A stretch of DNA of 42,135 bases from Clostridia bacterium UC5.1-1D10 (GCA_001304995.1 BBZU01000022.1:1-42135); one strand, 5' to 3'; counted from the first letter of the stretch, positions 8,112 through 21,827 are shown. Notes: generated by a model not told the origin, from the letters alone. Translations and numbers: made by a program.

Positions 8112-9298
8112 CGAATCATCTCCAGTCCATCATAAGCTTTTTGGATTCTTTGGAATAATGCATCTGGCAAGGACAAAGATTCAATTTCCACGCCCAATGT
8201 CGTTCTGTTTTTACTGCCCATATAAACACCATTCAGGAAATTGGAGCCGTAATGCCATTCTCCGCGTAGTGTCAGCAGCAATGAAATAGCAGCTGAGGAA
8301 ATAGCAGGTGCTACATATGGTTTGAAGCCCAGTTCACGCATACGTAGGTTGGCTTCGATGGCAAGTTTTGTCAAAGCTTTGGATCTTTCATCGTCATAGT
8401 GATCAACGCTATTTGCAATGACAAGATCCTGTCCATGGGGGCCAAAGGCTCTGCCTTCTGTCAGAAAATCAGCAAATTCCGGATTCTGTTTTGCGTAATA
8501 AGCCGCTCTTGCGTTCATGACGCCAAGGCCATATCCCTGAACCTGTTCCGGTCTAAGTCCTTTTCCATCGAAGTTCCCTGCCTCATCTTCGTTGCTGGCA
8601 AGAAAAGCAGCGCGGCAGAGAGGATCTACTGGATCAGAAACAACGGCAAACAAACCATCAAACTGAGCATTTCTGGCTTTTTTTGCGAAAACAGAGATAA
8701 TGCCTTTGTTTGCTTCATACTGTACCATGCGCACATCCTGTACCTGTGCACCTACGGGAGGAATACCCTTAGAGGCACAGAAAACAAACATATCACAGTC
8801 AAAAAGCTGATCTTCTGTCAAAATTTCAACCGCAGGCAATGCGTCATAATCCCAAGGGAAAGCTGCCTGATTCAGTTCAGTTTCCCAACGGGCGCAAACA
8901 TCCGGGTTCACATCATAGATTCCCAGTGTTTCGATGCAATCGTCGCCCATGAGTTTCAAAGCTGTCAGCACAGTACTGCCAACATCACCCAATGCCAACA
9001 GATGCACACGTTTTTTCTTCTTATTATCTTTCTGAAGCCATTTTTCCCATTCGTCTGCTGTTTTCCATGCAGTATTTGCCAAAAGCACAGTACCTTTGGA
9101 CAGGGCTTTTTCCACTGCTGTCCGCAAGTCTGCATCCATATTTGCTGCCACATCATCCAGATGAATGCTATCCAGCCAGCGAAGGGTTTCTTCTTCTGCC
9201 AACATCGCCGGATGGGTTAATTTCAAAATTCCTTTATTCTTTTCCCGACACCGATCTGTGAAAAAAACAGTGGTCGTTCCAATGATTTTCTGTTCCAT
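8108..9298 (-). CDS. Divergent lactate/malate dehydrogenase-like protein
   Basis: 396 residues. After an N-terminal ~95-residue extension comes a Rossmann NAD-binding motif, LLALGDVGSTVLTALKLMG, with an acidic residue at the end of the next strand (IYDVNPD). Family landmarks follow in the right order: VVSDPVDPLC (like NPVD in lactate/malate dehydrogenases), GYGLGVMNARAAYY (like GTVLDTAR, with the substrate Arg) and AFGPHGQD (like GEHGD, with the catalytic His). It is probably an NAD-dependent 2-hydroxyacid dehydrogenase of unknown substrate. GGAGGA precedes the ATG, and it lies 10 bases after the HD/NadD-like gene and overlaps the oxidoreductase by 4 bases. It is too divergent to be called ldh or mdh. 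Confidence 0.7.
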   Translation of the reverse strand: MEQKIIGTTTVFFTDRCREKNKGILKLTHPAMLAEEETLRWLDSIHLDDVAANMDADLRTAVEKALSKGTVLLANTAWKTADEWEKWLQKDNKKKKRVHLLALGDVGSTVLTALKLMGDDCIETLGIYDVNPDVCARWETELNQAAFPWDYDALPAVEILTEDQLFDCDMFVFCASKGIPPVGAQVQDVRMVQYEANKGIISVFAKKARNAQFDGLFAVVSDPVDPLCRAAFLASNEDEAGNFDGKGLRPEQVQGYGLGVMNARAAYYAKQNPEFADFLTEGRAFGPHGQDLVIANSVDHYDDERSKALTKLAIEANLRMRELGFKPYVAPAISSAAISLLLTLRGEWHYGSNFLNGVYMGSKNRTTLGVEIESLSLPDALFQRIQKAYDGLEMIR

Positions 9299-9308
9299 AA
9301 TGTCCTCC

Positions 9309-11267
9309 TTATTTTACAAGGTGTTCCAGTCGGATCATCTGTTCCATATCATTTTCCAGATATACAGATGCCGGCAGATGATAATCGTAAGCGACACAGT
9401 TTCCCTTATCCGGAATGCGAGGCCAGATAATGACTTCACTCAGTCGTCCCAAAGTCAGATTCCGTTCATACAAAGCCTGATATTCTTCTTCCAGAACTGT
9501 CAGAATTTCTTTTGTATTCTGAAGGCAAACCATAGACAAATCATAGATGTTTTCCTTCGCTGCGCCTCTGATGAAGCCAGGCATTACATATGGCAGTATC
9601 AAATTGACACCGTGAAGGAAATTGCCTGTTTTATCCGCATTGGTTTCTACACCATCCCCACCGATGAAGGGATACATAGATGTCTCTACAAACCAGATGC
9701 GCATAGAAGGAATGAAGTACGCGCTTTCCACATTTCGTCCCTGAATTTCCATCAAGTCCTTACCACGACCAGAAAGCATACCAACGATCAAACGATCAAT
9801 TTCCACATTTTCTTCTTTAAAGAGTGGGTCAAGTTCACGGATACGGTACCCTTTATGAAGCAAATCATCCACCAAAATAACAGGTCTGCAGAAAGACTTG
9901 ATTGTTCTGACCTGAGAACGCAGGGGCAGATATTCCGGGAACTCTGCAATCCGGAAACCATGGATACGGGAATCGAATACCTTATCTGTATGCAGTACCT
10001 TTGTTACCGTATTGGGAATGACAATACCTTTCAGGATCTTACCGAAAGGCACACACATATTTTTCCCCAATGTACGCACCGGCAACGGTTCTTTTGGCAT
10101 ACCATTTGCCGCAGTAATCAGTTCAATCAAACGATTATACATAATCCCCGCATTGAAGGAAAGTACCAATTCTCCCGGGTACAACTTGGTCAAAGAACGC
10201 TGGAATCGTTTGTGACTTTCATCCAAAACCCGCAGTACTCTGGGATTTGTACTAAAAGGTTCTTTGATGGCTGTCTGTACATTATGATACAGCACAACAG
10301 GCTGTTTCATATCCACAACATAAATTTCTCTTGGTACTTCCGGCAAAGGAACAGGAATAAATCCCTGACGTTCCAGAGCGTCTTTCATATTCTTTGTAAT
10401 CTGGCTGTATTTCGGGCTGCATACGGTATAAGTGTAGTCCTGCCGCAGGCATTCTGCCAAGGTTTCTGTCAGCACAATCTGTTCCAAATCCGCAATTTTT
10501 GACCGGCTTCTGATGTAACCAGCCAGAATCAGCACAATCTTACCAGAAGTCTGCTGGCGGATATAGCTGGCTGTCATCATGTCTTGGAATTCTCCAAAAA
10601 GCTCCGTGGTGGAAATATGACGGTAAAGCATAATGGCATCCGGTCTGCCTTTGCCGTCTTGGTCAAATATGATGGTTGCTGTACAACCGGGTTCCTGCAA
10701 AGTATGAAGCAGTTTTTCACTTTCATCATTTCCCAGATTCCCCTGCCGAATGATCTCCGCAATATCTTTTGCATTGATTTCATGTTTGATTTCAACGGAT
10801 TTCGTCTGAAGCAGTCGTTTATACTGCGGCTCTCTCAAATACAGCCCGCGGTCATAGATATAGTTCTGGGCAACAGTATCAATCAAATTGGAGATATCTC
10901 TGTTATGGTCGATATTTTCACGGATTCTTGTGGAACTGATGTCCTCGAAATGAGTAGGCAGTTTCAATTCCACAACGGTGTTTTGAATCATATCATAAGA
11001 TGTCTTATTTCCTCTGCCCTCTCTGGTTTCTCTGAGGAAAATAACATGAGGGAATGTCATAATGGAATTTTCTTCCGGTTCCATCCGATAAGAGGACGCA
11101 TTCTGCACAACATCACTGCCTGCCACCATATAAACTTCTTTTCCCGGGAACATTTCCCGCAGTTTTTTCAAGTCTGCCGGATTGGCAATATTGATGGGCG
11201 TATCGGAAGGGAAAAGGAAAATATTTTCTTCGTTTGCCACAGACATATCCAAAATACGTCTGCGCAC
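9309..11267 (-). CDS. NadD-like / PRTase-like C-terminal fragment of the giant HD protein
   Basis: Observed frame of 652 codons; true coding begins about 11287. It holds the second half of the nucleotidyltransferase domain, including YMVAGSDVVQNASSY and the ISSTRIRENI motif that closes the NadD-like active site. A central region follows (about observed residues 190-330) with an acyltransferase-like pattern ending KDALERQGFIPVP, and then a phosphoribosyltransferase-like domain with VILVDDLLHKGYRIREL, which resembles the PRPP-binding motif. The start as read lacks a ribosome site and lies inside the preceding frame. The stop is 10 bases before the dehydrogenase-like gene. Confidence 0.7.
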   Translation of the reverse strand: MRRRILDMSVANEENIFLFPSDTPINIANPADLKKLREMFPGKEVYMVAGSDVVQNASSYRMEPEENSIMTFPHVIFLRETREGRGNKTSYDMIQNTVVELKLPTHFEDISSTRIRENIDHNRDISNLIDTVAQNYIYDRGLYLREPQYKRLLQTKSVEIKHEINAKDIAEIIRQGNLGNDESEKLLHTLQEPGCTATIIFDQDGKGRPDAIMLYRHISTTELFGEFQDMMTASYIRQQTSGKIVLILAGYIRSRSKIADLEQIVLTETLAECLRQDYTYTVCSPKYSQITKNMKDALERQGFIPVPLPEVPREIYVVDMKQPVVLYHNVQTAIKEPFSTNPRVLRVLDESHKRFQRSLTKLYPGELVLSFNAGIMYNRLIELITAANGMPKEPLPVRTLGKNMCVPFGKILKGIVIPNTVTKVLHTDKVFDSRIHGFRIAEFPEYLPLRSQVRTIKSFCRPVILVDDLLHKGYRIRELDPLFKEENVEIDRLIVGMLSGRGKDLMEIQGRNVESAYFIPSMRIWFVETSMYPFIGGDGVETNADKTGNFLHGVNLILPYVMPGFIRGAAKENIYDLSMVCLQNTKEILTVLEEEYQALYERNLTLGRLSEVIIWPRIPDKGNCVAYDYHLPASVYLENDMEQMIRLEHLVK

Positions 11268-12571
11268 TCTGTGAGGCTGAGCTTTTTCGACCAGGAAAAT
11301 TCATCCAATGCCAGATAAACGGTAAATCCAAGATCTCTGATTTCCCGGGCAATTTCCTTGTGACCCAAAGTAAAGGGGTCGAATGTACCAGGGAAAAAGG
11401 CAATTTTCTGCGGTTCTGAGAAAGTGAATTTCTTTTCCTGGAAAATATATGCACTGATAAAGTGATATACAAAATTCCAACCAGCAGTATGATTGAAGAA
11501 TGTCAATTCGGAATCTTCATCCTGTTCCACAAGCATAAGCATTTTTTTGCTGAGGAAACCGAAAAGATTTTTCTTTTCCTGCATAGATAAATAGTCCTGG
11601 GCAAAAAGTTCGTGACCAACGACCCAAAATGCTTCTCGTTTGACATTTTCCTGATAATTTGCAAATCCTTTCAGAATCATGCCCATGATCTTCTTGCGCC
11701 TGTCCTCATAAACCTGCGCCAGTTCAGGAAAGCGACTCTGATACTGTCCATAATGCTGGAGCATTACCCCAAAGGTGTCCAGTGCAACGCTGGCGATTCG
11801 ATCATTGGTGCTGTTTTGCAGACGCTCCAGATCTTTGATAAACTCATCCAATTCCTTGGGATGCAGGAACAATACAAATTCACCCAGATATTGAGGAATA
11901 TATTTAGAAAACTCGAATTCACCAATTTCCAGACCTTTTGTCAATTCAATGGCAACTTCATTTCGCTGATCCCAGGAAAGCATAGGCGCCAGTTTTACCA
12001 GTGTTTCCCCTGCCGCATGACGTACAGAAACCTGTTCGCTAACTTTCAGCAGATTTGACAAATGAGTTGCCACATGAAGTTTTGGCATAGTAACGCCGCT
12101 GCAAATCCGATCATACAGCAAACGCATATTAATGATCTTGATTTTCCATGGTGTCGCTGCTTTCAGGTTATCCAGGAAAATATCAGATACCACCGCGGAA
12201 TCTTCAAAAATTTCCTGATATGCAGCCTTATTTTTCTGGGGCAAACCGCAATTTTTGCGAATTTCATAGGCAAGATATGCCAGTGCTTTTTCTTCTTTGG
12301 CGGGCACGACATCCAGAACCCCATTGACTGTATGCAAAAATTCTTTGGATTCCGTAAAAGCAGGTGCCATTTCACACAGATTCAGCAAAAATTGCAGCCT
12401 GAATTTCCAAAACATCCCGAGAAGCAAAATGTTCCATGAAGCGGAAGCATACATTCCGTTCCGCATCATCCAAAAGAGCCATTGGAATGGAAGGCATGGT
12501 ATCCAGCAGAATAAACGCTGTTTCATCGATCCATCCCAATTCCTGATAATACGCAAGCAGCGGAACAACAT
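11168..12571 (-). CDS. Helical-repeat and NadD-like N-terminal half: middle fragment of the giant HD protein
   Basis: Observed frame of 467 codons; true coding runs about 12390-11287. Most is alpha-helical with repeated Leu-rich amphipathic segments suggesting HEAT/ARM-like packing (for example VSVRHAAGETLVKLAPMLSW and DRIASVALDTFGVML). Near its end is FFPGTFDPFTLGHKEIARE, the GxFDPxHxGH-type nucleotide-binding signature of NMN adenylyltransferases/cytidylyltransferases, followed by DEFSWSKK where the frame breaks. The adjacent frame continues AQPHRVRRRILDM, as expected for this family. Confidence 0.65.
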   Translation of the reverse strand: MLFRCLRIIRNWDGSMKQRLFCWIPCLPFQWLFWMMRNGMYASASWNILLLGMFWKFRLQFLLNLCEMAPAFTESKEFLHTVNGVLDVVPAKEEKALAYLAYEIRKNCGLPQKNKAAYQEIFEDSAVVSDIFLDNLKAATPWKIKIINMRLLYDRICSGVTMPKLHVATHLSNLLKVSEQVSVRHAAGETLVKLAPMLSWDQRNEVAIELTKGLEIGEFEFSKYIPQYLGEFVLFLHPKELDEFIKDLERLQNSTNDRIASVALDTFGVMLQHYGQYQSRFPELAQVYEDRRKKIMGMILKGFANYQENVKREAFWVVGHELFAQDYLSMQEKKNLFGFLSKKMLMLVEQDEDSELTFFNHTAGWNFVYHFISAYIFQEKKFTFSEPQKIAFFPGTFDPFTLGHKEIAREIRDLGFTVYLALDEFSWSKKLSLTECADVFWICLWQTKKIFSFSLPIRPSILPIRQT

Positions 12572-14153
12572 ATCTCTTACGCTGTTCTTCTTTGCAGTTT
12601 TCCAGCAAAGAAATCACAACGCGTTTCAAGCAATATCCCAGCCAGCGTCTATGACGGTCAATGACCTTATGATCCGGCAGAATGATACGGTCTAAATATC
12701 TTTTCCACAGCTGGAAACTGTCTGTCTCATCCAGTATCACATTCACGTTTTGAGGAAGCTCTTTTCCATATTCTACATCATAATGGGCAATCATATTCCC
12801 CAGCAGATCAGCCGCCTGTCTGCGGATGTCACCTTCTCTGTGAAACATCAAATCATACAGAAAGTTCATTGCCATCTGTTTTTGACGCTGGTTCATATAA
12901 GTGAAATATTCCGCGAAGATATTGAGATATGCCCTTGTATCCTTCCAGTTGCGTGTGCTGCGGGCTGCTTCCAGAATATCGCCGAAAGTCAGTTCCCGGC
13001 TGAGTTTATGCATCAAGCGAATATTATGGTCGATGGCAATATTCTTGAACGCATCCACTGTTTCATCAATATTCAGCAATGCAGGATTGCGCTGTGGAAT
13101 GGGCTGCAAAGCACAGCTGGTCAAATCCACATTGACACCAAGGGCTTTCATGTAATTTTCAAAGTCTTCCAAACGGGAATAAACGTGGCGGTAACGATTT
13201 TCTTTAGCTGTATCCACATTATCCAGTTTGTTCAAAATCACCGCAAAGGAAGATGCCAGGCTATAAAATCCCATGATTTCTTTGCCTTTTTCATCATAGC
13301 CATTGTTTTTCACTCGGAAATCGGCATAAATCAATATCAGGGATTCTACGGTAAGATTTTCCAATTCCAGATCCCAAGTGGAATGGTTCGCAGCAATATG
13401 CCCGATATTTGGCAGTTCATGGACTCTGCACCAAAGGTCTGTGTAATAATAATGCAGATAGGGAATTCTTCTGACTTCATTTTCCCTGCATCCATATTTC
13501 CCGATGTCATGAGCAGCAGCAGCGCCGGAGATCAAGGGCAAATCAACAGGAATGCCAGTCTTTACAAGCTGTCTTGCAATATGCATGGCAATATGATGCA
13601 CACCTGCCACATGGGCCAACATATCAAATGGCATGATTTCCCTGCCAATGCGCATCAATTCATATAAATAGGCATCAGAAAAACACTGCAAAAAGCGCCG
13701 ATATTCTTCTTCATAGGGGCTTTCTGCCAGTTCTTCTTCTGTTGCAAAATCAAAATCCCGTATTCTGGAAAATGGCAGACGTTCTTTTTCTTTTTTCAGA
13801 AAGAAGCGCAGACATTCCAAGTAAAATGCCGCTGCCTTATCGTATTGATCCGTAGCAGGAATATCGTCCCGATGGGGGTAAATCTTTCGAATCATATGAC
13901 CATACAAAGCCGGCAGCCACCCATCTTTCGGTTTGCTTCCCGCAAAACTTTCCATGGCAGGACTGCACAGATTCAAAACATTACGACAGGACACCTCACC
14001 TGTTGTCAGTTTTTCCATAGCTTCCAGCCATACGCCTTTATCCATAACAGCCAGCACATCTTTTTTATGCAGTCCGGCGTTCTGTAAAAAATCCCGTGCA
14101 GTCAAAGTATTCTGTAATTCCTTGTATGTCAACTGAAGTTGCTTTTTGTCCAT
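12372..14153 (-). CDS. HD-domain N-terminal fragment of the giant HD/NadD-like protein
   Basis: Observed frame of 593 codons from ATG 14153, with GGGCGG as a modest ribosome site. An HD phosphohydrolase-type metal site is visible: HVAGVHHIAMHIARQL (His ~181-187), AAAAHDIGKYG (His215-Asp216), HIAANHSTWD and YADFRVK, in the usual spacing. A helical region continues after ~400. HD proteins hydrolyse phosphate esters of nucleotides or second messengers; the substrate here is unknown. The last ~5 residues as read (FAESV) are an artefact of the frameshift at 12387-12391. Confidence 0.75.
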   Translation of the reverse strand: MDKKQLQLTYKELQNTLTARDFLQNAGLHKKDVLAVMDKGVWLEAMEKLTTGEVSCRNVLNLCSPAMESFAGSKPKDGWLPALYGHMIRKIYPHRDDIPATDQYDKAAAFYLECLRFFLKKEKERLPFSRIRDFDFATEEELAESPYEEEYRRFLQCFSDAYLYELMRIGREIMPFDMLAHVAGVHHIAMHIARQLVKTGIPVDLPLISGAAAAHDIGKYGCRENEVRRIPYLHYYYTDLWCRVHELPNIGHIAANHSTWDLELENLTVESLILIYADFRVKNNGYDEKGKEIMGFYSLASSFAVILNKLDNVDTAKENRYRHVYSRLEDFENYMKALGVNVDLTSCALQPIPQRNPALLNIDETVDAFKNIAIDHNIRLMHKLSRELTFGDILEAARSTRNWKDTRAYLNIFAEYFTYMNQRQKQMAMNFLYDLMFHREGDIRRQAADLLGNMIAHYDVEYGKELPQNVNVILDETDSFQLWKRYLDRIILPDHKVIDRHRRWLGYCLKRVVISLLENCKEEQRKRYVVPLLAYYQELGWIDETAFILLDTMPSIPMALLDDAERNVCFRFMEHFASRDVLEIQAAIFAESV

Positions 14154-14183
14154 AAAACACCGCCCTTCTCATAAATCAAATCC

Positions 14184-14211
14184 ATTATATCACCGCACAG
14201 ATGCGGTACAA
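14184..14211 (-). promoter_or_regulatory. Promoter with palindromic operator-like spacer
   Basis: On the minus strand TTGTAC (14211-14206) and a perfect TATAAT (14189-14184) are 16 bases apart. The spacer is occupied by the perfect inverted repeat ACCGCA-N4-TGCGGT (14207-14192). A repressor binding there would block RNA polymerase. The ATG of the giant HD gene follows about 30 bases downstream of the -10 element. I do not recognise the operator family. Confidence 0.65.
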
Positions 14212-14343
14212 AAATGTCTTTTGCATCATCTTGCAGCGACTTTTATAAATCAATTTGCTTTATCATTATGATTTTACTACATTCTGCGAAATTAGGGAAT
14301 GTTTTATCTTAATTATACTTACGATCTTTATGATTTTTGCAAC

Positions 14344-14377
14344 AAAAAAGGAAGATCTTTTGTGATCTTCCTTTTTT
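14344..14377 (-). terminator. Terminator of the glnN-carB operon
   Basis: An 8-bp stem GGAAGATC / GATCTTCC flanked by A6 and T6 runs, so it can act in both directions. It lies about 40 bases after the carB stop and before the promoter of the giant HD gene. Nothing else is visible between 14212 and 14343. Confidence 0.9.
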
Positions 14378-14415
14378 GCTTGATGGAAAATATGATAATA
14401 TTGGAAAAAACGATT

Positions 14416-17400
14416 TCAGGCATTAATTGTTGAGATTTTCATAGTCGTTTCTTCCAATACATCTAACAAAACTTTTACTGTATCCAGTGCTGTCAACACT
14501 GTCACGTTATTTTCGCAGGCACAAGCTCTGATTGCAATACCATCTGTATCTTGTGTGCCTGCAGTAATAGATCTGGTATTGATTACATAGCTGACATAGC
14601 CGGAGCGGATGGAATGCAATACCTCATCACTGCCTTCACTTGGTTTGTGCAGTACATGTGTGCGGATGCCATGCTGTTTCAAGAAATCCGCAGTTCCCTT
14701 TGTAGCTTCCAGATTGAATCCCATCTGATAGAAACGACGGATCAAAGGCAGACCTTCTTCTTTATCCGCATCTGCCAATGAAACCAGCACAGTGCCGTAA
14801 TTCTGCAAATGCATCCCAGAAGCCACCATTGCTTTATACATTGCCCGATGGAGTTTGGCATCATAACCAATGGCTTCCCCTGTGGATTTCATTTCCGGTG
14901 ACAAATAAGCATCCATACCATGAAGTTTAGAGAAAGAGAATGCCGGTGCTTTCACATACCACCGTTTTTTCTCATCAGGATACAACTGGCGAATGCCCTG
15001 TTCTTCCAAAGTAATACCTAACATGACTCTCGTAGCGATATCTGCCAGAGGATATCCTGTTGCTTTGGAAAGGAAAGGCACCGTACGGGAGGAACGAGGA
15101 TTTACTTCAATAATATATACATCATCATTGCCATCTACAATGAACTGGATATTAAACAGACCTTTGATGCCAATGCCCAAGCCAAGTTTTTTCGCATATC
15201 CCAGAATGACACCTTTGACTTTATCAGAGATACCAAAAGGTGGATACACACTAATGGAGTCGCCGGAATGCACGCCAGTACGTTCTACCAGTTCCATAAT
15301 GCCCGGAACGAATACGCGGGTACCATCACAAATGGCATCCACTTCCACTTCTTTACCTTGGATATATTTGTCAACCAATACAGGTTTATCTTTATCCACT
15401 TCTACTGCGGTTTCCAGATAACGGCGTAATTGTGGTTCATTTGCCACAATCTGCATGGCTCTGCCGCCCAGCACAAAGCTTGGTCTAACCAAAACTGGGT
15501 AACCGATTTCTGCCGCAGCGGCAACGCCATCTTCGATATTTGTTACCGCTTTTCCTTTTGGTTGAGGGATTTCCAGTTCTTCCAGCAGTGCTTCAAAGGA
15601 TTCTCTGTTTTCTGCCCGTTCAATAGCAACACTGTCTGTACCAATGATAGGCACGCCTCTTTTTTGGAGAGGTTCTGCCAAATTGACAGCAGTCTGTCCT
15701 CCCAGAGAAGCGATCACCCCCACCGGTTTTTCCAGTGCAATGACATTCATAACATCTTCTACACACAGGGGCTCAAAGTACAATTTGTCGGAAGTAGTAT
15801 AGTCTGTGGAAACGGTTTCCGGATTATTGTTGATGATGATAGCTTCATAGCCCGCTTCCTGAATGGTTTTTACCGCATGTACAGTGGAATAGTCAAACTC
15901 TACCCCCTGACCGATACGGATGGGGCCAGACCCCAATACCAGTATCTTTTTCCGATCAGAAACGACAGATTCATTTTCATCTTCATAAGTTGCGTAGAAA
16001 TAAGGAATATAGCTGTCAAATTCCGCAGCACAGCTATCAATCATTTTGTAATGAGGAACAATGCCCGCTTTCTGACGCATCTGGAACACTTCTTCTTCTC
16101 CCATCTGCCACAGTTTCGCAATGGCAGCATCAGAAAAGCCCATTTTCTTGGCAGCATACAAAGCCGCTTCATCTCTTACATGTTCTTTCAATTCATTTTC
16201 TTCTAAAATGATGTTCTGCAATTTGCGAATAAAGAAAACATCTATTTTTGTTGCTTCCGCAATTTTTTCCGATGCACAACCCAGACGTAAAAGTTCCGCA
16301 ATGGCATAAATTCTATCGTCTGTTCCCTTTGGAATGTATTCCATTAATTCTTCCTGACTCTGTCCATCAAATTTTGCCATATACAAATGGTTTACACCAA
16401 TTTCCAAAGAACGGATGGCTTTCAGCAAACTTTCTTCTATGGTTCTGCCTACACCCATAACTTCGCCGGTAGCTTTCATCTGCGTACCCAAACGATTATC
16501 CGCATCTGCAAATTTATAGAACGGAAATCCCGGCATTTTTGTGACCACATAGTCCAGAGCGGGTTCAAATGCCGCAGGTGTATTGGCAAGGGGAATTTCA
16601 TCCAAAGTCATGCCAACGCCAATTTTTGCGGAAACTCTGGCAATGGGATAACCGCTGGCTTTGGATGCCAGCGCGGAGGAACGGGAAACGCGAGGATTTA
16701 CTTCAATCAGATAATACTGGAAAGAATGTGGATCTAAGGCGAACTGTACGTTGCATCCGCCTTCAATCTTCAGAGCACGGATAATCTTCAAGGCACTGTT
16801 TCTCAGCATCTGATATTCTTTATCTGTCAAGGTCTGAGAAGGACACACAACAATAGAATCCCCTGTATGGATACCAACAGGATCTAAGTTTTCCATATTA
16901 CATACAGTAATAGCTGTGTCGTTTTTATCACGAATCACTTCATACTCAATTTCTTTATATCCCTTGATGCTTTTTTCCACCAACACCTGATGGGTAGGTG
17001 ACAGAGCCAAAGCGTTTTTCATCAATTCACGAAAACCCTGTTCATCATCAGCAAAACCGCCGCCAGTACCGCCTAATGTAAAAGCTGGACGCAATACAAC
17101 AGGGTAACCAATGGACTCAGCAATTTCCAGACCTGTTTCAATGGAATCCGCAATGCCGGAAGGCAGCACAGGTTCCCCTAGTCTTTCACAAAGTTCTTTG
17201 AATTCTTCTCTGTCCTCCGCCTGACGAATGCTGTCACTGCTGGTGCCTAAAAGTTCCACCTGACACTCTTGCAGGATGCCTTTTTTCTCCAACTGCATAG
17301 CAAGGTTCAGACCTGTCTGTCCGCCAATGCCCGGCAGAATGGCATCAGGTCTTTCATGTCGAACGATCTTTGCCACATATTCCAGTGTCAAAGGTTCCAT

Positions 17401-17595
17401 ATATACTTTATCCGCAATGGTGGTATCGGTCATAATGGTAGCTGGATTGGAATTGCAAAGCACTACTTCATAGCCTTCTTCTTTCAGGGCAAGACATGCC
17501 TGTGTGCCCGCATAGTCAAACTCCGCAGCCTGTCCAATAACAATGGGCCCAGAGCCAATGACCATAATTTTACGAATATCAGTTCTTTTCGGCAT
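14416..17595 (-). CDS. carB: Carbamoyl-phosphate synthase large subunit
   Basis: Makes carbamoyl phosphate from bicarbonate, two ATP and ammonia channelled from CarA, feeding pyrimidine and arginine synthesis. 1,059 residues, the normal length. It has two homologous halves: the first begins [20 protein letters not shown], the second [20 protein letters not shown]. Each has an ATP-grasp core with [19 protein letters not shown] or [19 protein letters not shown]. The C-terminal ~130 residues form the allosteric MGS-like domain. The start overlaps the end of carA by 17 bases, with GGAGGG inside carA, so the subunits are translationally coupled. Last gene of the glutamine-centred operon. Confidence 0.98.
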   Translation of the reverse strand: MPKRTDIRKIMVIGSGPIVIGQAAEFDYAGTQACLALKEEGYEVVLCNSNPATIMTDTTIADKVYMEPLTLEYVAKIVRHERPDAILPGIGGQTGLNLAMQLEKKGILQECQVELLGTSSDSIRQAEDREEFKELCERLGEPVLPSGIADSIETGLEIAESIGYPVVLRPAFTLGGTGGGFADDEQGFRELMKNALALSPTHQVLVEKSIKGYKEIEYEVIRDKNDTAITVCNMENLDPVGIHTGDSIVVCPSQTLTDKEYQMLRNSALKIIRALKIEGGCNVQFALDPHSFQYYLIEVNPRVSRSSALASKASGYPIARVSAKIGVGMTLDEIPLANTPAAFEPALDYVVTKMPGFPFYKFADADNRLGTQMKATGEVMGVGRTIEESLLKAIRSLEIGVNHLYMAKFDGQSQEELMEYIPKGTDDRIYAIAELLRLGCASEKIAEATKIDVFFIRKLQNIILEENELKEHVRDEAALYAAKKMGFSDAAIAKLWQMGEEEVFQMRQKAGIVPHYKMIDSCAAEFDSYIPYFYATYEDENESVVSDRKKILVLGSGPIRIGQGVEFDYSTVHAVKTIQEAGYEAIIINNNPETVSTDYTTSDKLYFEPLCVEDVMNVIALEKPVGVIASLGGQTAVNLAEPLQKRGVPIIGTDSVAIERAENRESFEALLEELEIPQPKGKAVTNIEDGVAAAAEIGYPVLVRPSFVLGGRAMQIVANEPQLRRYLETAVEVDKDKPVLVDKYIQGKEVEVDAICDGTRVFVPGIMELVERTGVHSGDSISVYPPFGISDKVKGVILGYAKKLGLGIGIKGLFNIQFIVDGNDDVYIIEVNPRSSRTVPFLSKATGYPLADIATRVMLGITLEEQGIRQLYPDEKKRWYVKAPAFSFSKLHGMDAYLSPEMKSTGEAIGYDAKLHRAMYKAMVASGMHLQNYGTVLVSLADADKEEGLPLIRRFYQMGFNLEATKGTADFLKQHGIRTHVLHKPSEGSDEVLHSIRSGYVSYVINTRSITAGTQDTDGIAIRACACENNVTVLTALDTVKVLLDVLEETTMKISTINA

Positions 17596-18685
17596 GTGCC
17601 TTTCCCTCCTTCATCATCTGTATAAAACGATCAAACAAATAACCGCTGTCCTGTGGGCCAGGCGCGCTTTCCGGATGATACTGTACGCTGTAAATACGAT
17701 CTTTTTCGCAAGCCACACCCTCTACTGTTTTATCCAGCAGATTGATATGGGTAATGGTCAAATCGGTTTCTTCCAGACTGCTTTCATCCACTGCATAAGA
17801 ATGGTTCTGAGAAGTTATCTCGATTTTGCCTGTTTCCAGATTTTTCACAGCGTGGTTGCCGCCATGGTGACCAAATTTCATTTTGTATGTCTTAGCACCA
17901 TAAGAAAGCGCAATGAGCTGATGTCCCAGGCAAATGCCAAACATCGGCACACTTCCCCGCAGCTGCTGAATCATTTCAATGGCAGGCTGTACCGCAGCAG
18001 GATCTCCCGGCCCATTGGAAAGGAAAACACCGTCCGGCTGAAGTTTTCGAATCTCCTCAGCAGATGTATTCCAAGGAACAATGGTCACATAACAGCCTCT
18101 CTTTTTCCATGCTTTCAAAATGCTGTGTTTGATACCGAAATCAACAGCCGCAATATGATATTTTGTTTCTTCTGTTTCATATTCCCAGCTTTCTTTACAG
18201 CTTACGACTTCCGCCATATTCCCAGGAATCACTGTTTTCTTCAGAATTTCCAAACCTTGTTCTAAAGGTGTATTTACGCTGGTAAGCAATGCCTTTCTGC
18301 TGCCAAAATCTCGAATAGATCTTGTAAGTTTTCTGGTATCAATGCCGGAAATACCCGGCACATCAAACTTTTTCATCATTTCAGACAGCGTTGCTTCCGC
18401 ACGGAAATTGGAAGGATGATCTTCATATTCCCGCACAATCATGGCACCAATGGTTGGATGAAATGTTTCGTAATCATCTGCTGCCATGCCATAATTCCCA
18501 ATCAAAGGATATGTCATCACAACCCCCTGATAGGTATAAGACGGATCAGAAAAAATTTCCTGATACCCAATGACGCCTGTATGGAACACCAACTCAAATA
18601 CTTTGTCTGTATCTGCGCCAAAGCCATAACCATAGTATTGGCTGCCATCTTCTATAATTAATTTTCTGTCATACGCTCTAATCAT
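17579..18685 (-). CDS. carA: Carbamoyl-phosphate synthase small (glutaminase) subunit
   Basis: Hydrolyses glutamine and passes ammonia to CarB. 368 residues. The N-terminal CPSase domain contains [20 protein letters not shown]. The class I amidotransferase domain has its nucleophile Cys in [16 protein letters not shown] and the catalytic His-Glu in [12 protein letters not shown] start at ATG 18685 because GAAAGGAG lies 5 bases before it; an upstream reading to 18718 lacks such support. It lies 42 bases after pyrG and overlaps carB. Confidence 0.97.
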   Translation of the reverse strand: MIRAYDRKLIIEDGSQYYGYGFGADTDKVFELVFHTGVIGYQEIFSDPSYTYQGVVMTYPLIGNYGMAADDYETFHPTIGAMIVREYEDHPSNFRAEATLSEMMKKFDVPGISGIDTRKLTRSIRDFGSRKALLTSVNTPLEQGLEILKKTVIPGNMAEVVSCKESWEYETEETKYHIAAVDFGIKHSILKAWKKRGCYVTIVPWNTSAEEIRKLQPDGVFLSNGPGDPAAVQPAIEMIQQLRGSVPMFGICLGHQLIALSYGAKTYKMKFGHHGGNHAVKNLETGKIEITSQNHSYAVDESSLEETDLTITHINLLDKTVEGVACEKDRIYSVQYHPESAPGPQDSGYLFDRFIQMMKEGKAHAEKN

Positions 18686-18727
18686 ATATGCTCCTTTCTT
18701 CCCATATTGCATATCCATAAAACGAAA

Positions 18728-21827
<3,100 letters not shown>

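Larger units (their letters stand above)
9309..14153 (-). pseudogene. Giant HD / helical-repeat / NadD-like / PRTase-like protein (~1,614 aa), broken twice
   Basis: Three overlapping frames join into one protein if one T is removed (or two added) in the T5 run at 12387-12391 and one A is added to the A5 run at 11283-11287 (bases in gene sense). Order of parts: helical N-terminus; HD phosphohydrolase (~180-300); helical, HEAT-like region (~400-900); NadD-like nucleotidyltransferase (~915-1120) with PGTFDPFTLGH and ISSTRIR; a region resembling an acyltransferase fold (~1130-1310); and a phosphoribosyltransferase-like domain with VILVDDLLHKGYR (~1420). It heads a three-gene operon with a dehydrogenase-like and a flavin oxidoreductase-like gene. 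The combination suggests nucleotide or NAD-related metabolism or signalling; no function is established. Confidence 0.65.

Noticed and set aside
9165-10502. 445-codon plus-strand frame opposite the NadD/PRTase-like region
   Set aside because: Same reasons; the minus strand carries recognisable motifs in order.
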